Under the pieces are notes generated by a model. The model was not told the DNA's origin. It searched no databases and saw only the letters and a program-made list of their open reading frames with translations. A stretch of DNA of 64,000 nt from assembly GCA_902801255.1 (NCBI GenBank), contig CADCHO010000001.1, positions 51,192-115,191 of the forward strand, read 5' to 3'. Source of the DNA: an uncultured Eubacteriales bacterium. Its GTDB lineage: Bacteria > Bacillota > Clostridia > Peptostreptococcales > Anaerovoracaceae. A program made the position numbers and the translations under genes. Position 1 is the first letter of the stretch, and the number at the start of each line of letters is the position of its first letter. This document shows, in pieces, positions 60,942 to 64,000 of the stretch.

Positions 60942-63268
60942 TCTACCTTCTCCATCTTGACGTAGCCCTTGCCGAGCTTCTTCTGCCCGAAATCGTCGAA
61001 CATTACCGTCATGGTCTTATCGTCCTGCTCTATTACCATGCCTTCGCCGAACTTAGGATGCCTGACAATATCTCCGTTCTCGAATTCCTGATGTATCTTA
61101 GCCTTGTTGGCTGTTTGTCTTCTGGCTGCAGTGAGACTGTCGAATGGTTTCGAAGCAGGCTCTCCTGCGTAGCCGTCAGCGGTCCCGTATGATCGTCCCC
61201 CGAAGTAATATTCTCCTAAATACGAGCCTTCTCCTCTCAGGCCGGTACCCTTTTTTACCTTGTCGTTCACCAGCACATCGCCGTCCATGCACTCTCTGTC
61301 CATTTCATTCAGGAACTGTGACTCCACCTGGAAGTCCGTGCGGCCGTATACTGTACGCACCTGAGCTCCTGTAAGGTAGAGCTTTTTCATGGCACGTGTT
61401 ACTCCGACATAGCAGAGCCTGCGTTCTTCCTCCATGCCATGTTCCTGATCGAAAGCACCGAGGCCCGGGAACATTCCGTTCTCCATGCCCGGCATGAATA
61501 CGACAGGGAACTCCAGACCCTTAGCGGAATGGAGAGTCATGAGCACAACGGCGTCCTCGTCCTCATCGTGATTATCTATATCCGCCATAAGGGTTATTTG
61601 CTCAAGAAACGCAGACAGCTCTGACTGCTCATCGGCCTCGATATCTTTTCCCATGAGCGCAAGCCTTTCAGCCCTCATTTCTTCGCGCAGCGCCTGTGCG
61701 CTTCCGTCTTCGAGCCCCTTCTCGAACTCAGCTATGACGGATTTGAATTCCATAATGTTCTCAATGCGGCTCTCAGCCTCAACTGTGCCTGCATCCTCAA
61801 GTGCTTTAAGATAGCCGGACCGGTTCAGTACATTGTCGTACAGATCACTCAGCGTGAGATTTTCCTGCTCAGCTCTGATACCGGCAAGCATGTCCGTGAA
61901 GGCCACGACGGATGCTCTCAGCTTCGGGCCGAATGTCGCAAGAAGTTCCTTTTCGCACAGCGCTTCAAACATGCTCATTTTATATGCATTAGCGTACTCC
62001 TCGATGCCCGCCAGAGTCTTGCCGCCTATGCCGCGCTTCGGCTCATTGATGACCCTCAGCATCGACACGTTGTCTTCCGGATTCTCTATCAGGCGGAGAT
62101 AGGCCATCACGTCCTTTATCTCTTTGCGATCGTAGTACCTGAGCCCTGCAAGCACCCTGTATGGTATGCCGCGGAAGCTGAATTTTTCTTCAAAGCTCCT
62201 CGACTGAGCATTTTTGCGGTAAAGGATCGCAAAGTCCTTATAACTGTAGCCTTCAGTCTCCCTGAGCCTTTCGATCTCGGAGCCTATCCACCAGGCCTCC
62301 TGCTTTTCGTCTTCGAGCCTTTTATATGTGATCTTCTCGCCGTCTTTTCTGTCTGTCCAGAGAGCCTTTGCCTTTCTCTCCTTGTTGTTCTTTATGACAG
62401 AATTGGCAAGCTTCAGTATATTGCCGTCAGATCTGTAATTCTGTTCGAGCCTTATAGTGAGTACATTTTTGAAGTCATTCTCAAAGTCCAGTATATTGCG
62501 GATATCTGCCCCGCGCCACTGGTAAATACACTGGTCATCATCACCTACAACGCACAGATTGCCATGAGCCGAAGCCAGCATTTTAATAAGCTTGTACTGC
62601 AGGTAATTTGTGTCCTGATACTCATCCACCATTATGTACCTGAAGCGGTTTGAGTAGTATGCGAGAATATCCGGATTCTGTTCCAAAAGCTTCACTCCGT
62701 TCCAAAGAAGATCATCAAAATCCATAGCATTGGCATTCATCAGTTCCTCCTGATAACGCCTGTACACTTCGTAGATGTTTTTCTCGTACAGCAGCCCTCT
62801 TGCAGACGCGAGGAACTCCTCCGGTCCCTCCTCGTTCTCCTTGCACTTGCTGATCACCGCGATGATCGAAGAAGGAGATGTCACCTTGTCGTCTACATTC
62901 AGCTCCTTACAGATCCTTTTTATAAGAGTCTTCTTATCGGTCTCATCGTAAACTGTGAAACCGGACTTGTATCCGAGCCTTTCAGGCGAATATCTGAGCA
63001 TACGAAGACACATGGCGTGGAACGTCATGATCCACATGCCGTATACCTCTCCGACCAGTTCTTCCACACGGCTCCTCATCTCTCCGGCCGCCTTGTTTGT
63101 GAATGTAACGGCAAGGATGCTGCGCGGGTCGATTCCCTGTTCTATCATATAGGCCATGCGGTGAGTCATGGTCGCAGTCTTGCCCGAACCCGCTCCCGCG
63201 AGTATCAGTACAGGACCATCCAGCTGCCTCACGGCCTTATTCTGTTCACTGTTTAAAGTCTTGCGCAT
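60938..63268 (-). CDS. pcrA: UvrD/PcrA-type DNA helicase
   Basis: The 776-residue superfamily 1A helicase acts in repair and replication-fork maintenance. The helicase motifs are AGAGSGKTATMTHR (Walker A), VDEYQDTNYLQY (motif II), GDDDQCIYQWRGAD (III), QNYRSDGNIL (IV), LMTLHSAKGLEFPVVF (V) and YVGVTRAMKKLYL (VI). The C-terminal Tudor-like segment VRHPKFGEGMVIEQDD is typical of PcrA. I set the start at the ATG at 63268. No ribosome binding site precedes it and a TGGTATAAT promoter element ends nine bases before it, so the message may be leaderless. It heads the operon with the phosphoesterase, ligA and mgtE. Confidence 0.93.
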   Translation of the reverse strand: MRKTLNSEQNKAVRQLDGPVLILAGAGSGKTATMTHRMAYMIEQGIDPRSILAVTFTNKAAGEMRSRVEELVGEVYGMWIMTFHAMCLRMLRYSPERLGYKSGFTVYDETDKKTLIKRICKELNVDDKVTSPSSIIAVISKCKENEEGPEEFLASARGLLYEKNIYEVYRRYQEELMNANAMDFDDLLWNGVKLLEQNPDILAYYSNRFRYIMVDEYQDTNYLQYKLIKMLASAHGNLCVVGDDDQCIYQWRGADIRNILDFENDFKNVLTIRLEQNYRSDGNILKLANSVIKNNKERKAKALWTDRKDGEKITYKRLEDEKQEAWWIGSEIERLRETEGYSYKDFAILYRKNAQSRSFEEKFSFRGIPYRVLAGLRYYDRKEIKDVMAYLRLIENPEDNVSMLRVINEPKRGIGGKTLAGIEEYANAYKMSMFEALCEKELLATFGPKLRASVVAFTDMLAGIRAEQENLTLSDLYDNVLNRSGYLKALEDAGTVEAESRIENIMEFKSVIAEFEKGLEDGSAQALREEMRAERLALMGKDIEADEQSELSAFLEQITLMADIDNHDEDEDAVVLMTLHSAKGLEFPVVFMPGMENGMFPGLGAFDQEHGMEEERRLCYVGVTRAMKKLYLTGAQVRTVYGRTDFQVESQFLNEMDRECMDGDVLVNDKVKKGTGLRGEGSYLGEYYFGGRSYGTADGYAGEPASKPFDSLTAARRQTANKAKIHQEFENGDIVRHPKFGEGMVIEQDDKTMTVMFDDFGQKKLGKGYVKMEKVD

Positions 63269-63277
63269 AGATAAGTG

Positions 63278-63286
63278 ATTATACCA
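63278..63286 (-). promoter_or_regulatory. Extended -10 promoter of the pcrA operon
   Basis: The minus strand reads TGGTATAAT, a perfect extended -10 box, with no convincing -35. Its end is nine bases from the pcrA ATG, so transcription would start within about four bases of the start codon. Confidence 0.55.
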
Positions 63287-63374
63287 TTTTTGACGCGAAA
63301 AATTCATAAGACGACTTAGATAATACTGTCGGGTAACTCGTCTGTTTTTGGCGTATTTCCTCGTCCGTTTAATG

Positions 63375-63402
63375 TTGACTTTTTATGCCGTGGTGTTAAA
63401 AT
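63375..63402 (+). promoter_or_regulatory. Promoter of the glutamate dehydrogenase gene
   Basis: TTGACT (63375-63380) and TAAAAT (63397-63402) are 16 bases apart on the plus strand. The short stem GGGC...GCCC at 63412-63426 would be at the 5' end of the transcript. The leader is about 58 bases. Confidence 0.65.
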
Positions 63403-63406
63403 TTAG

Positions 63407-64000
<594 letters not shown>

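Overview
The window looks like chromosome from an anaerobic, amino-acid-fermenting or acetogen-like member of the Eubacteriales (Clostridia). This rests on strong Gram-positive ribosome binding sites, lipoprotein signals, anaerobic (early cobalt insertion) cobalamin genes, a double-cubane-cluster reductase homologue, and many corrinoid methyltransferase genes. The exact family is inference; an Eubacteriaceae/Anaerovoracaceae-type lineage would fit. Almost every gene lies on the minus strand. The exceptions are a small membrane peptide near 20.2 kb and the glutamate dehydrogenase gene cut by the right edge.

From high to low coordinates, as the minus strand is transcribed: (1) 56.0-63.3 kb is a housekeeping operon of UvrD/PcrA helicase, a 5'-nucleotidase-like phosphoesterase, DNA ligase and MgtE. 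(2) 51.6-56.0 kb is a small methyl-transfer operon of a DUF2284 protein, a UroD-type methyltransferase fused to a corrinoid domain, a homocysteine methyltransferase and a cytoplasmic CbiK. (3) A cobalamin riboswitch at about 51.3-51.5 kb heads a collinear run of 30 genes down to 20.4 kb. This run holds an exported CbiK, a two-domain surface lipoprotein, BtuFCD, nearly all of the anaerobic cobalamin pathway, hemB/hemC/cobA-hemD and sirC, an ABC-2 exporter with a membrane-anchored surface protein, and finally a VWA/MoxR pair before a strong terminator. (4) 7.9-19.9 kb is a corrinoid methyltransferase island: five separate UroD-family proteins, one corrinoid protein, one reductive activator, DUF1638, an NhaC-type transporter, an odd leucine-rich-repeat protein, a Uma2 nuclease-like gene and a relic of another methyltransferase. 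(5) 6.7-7.8 kb is a YjiM-type double-cubane-cluster protein whose promoter region shares a 15-base word with that of the island. (6) 0-6.5 kb is an amino-acid ABC transporter continuing into an M20 amidohydrolase and argC-argJ-argB, with a candidate ArgR operator over the promoter.

The parts plausibly work together. The riboswitch operon makes or salvages the corrinoid cofactor, and the two methyltransferase clusters use it to move methyl groups from unknown donors to carrier corrinoids and on to acceptors, one of which may be homocysteine. The best candidates for something undescribed are the multi-UroD/DUF1638/LRR island and the corrinoid-fusion plus homocysteine methyltransferase cluster. 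Next are the surface and VWA/MoxR accessory genes embedded in the B12 operon. No CRISPR array, rRNA, tRNA or insertion sequence was recognised.
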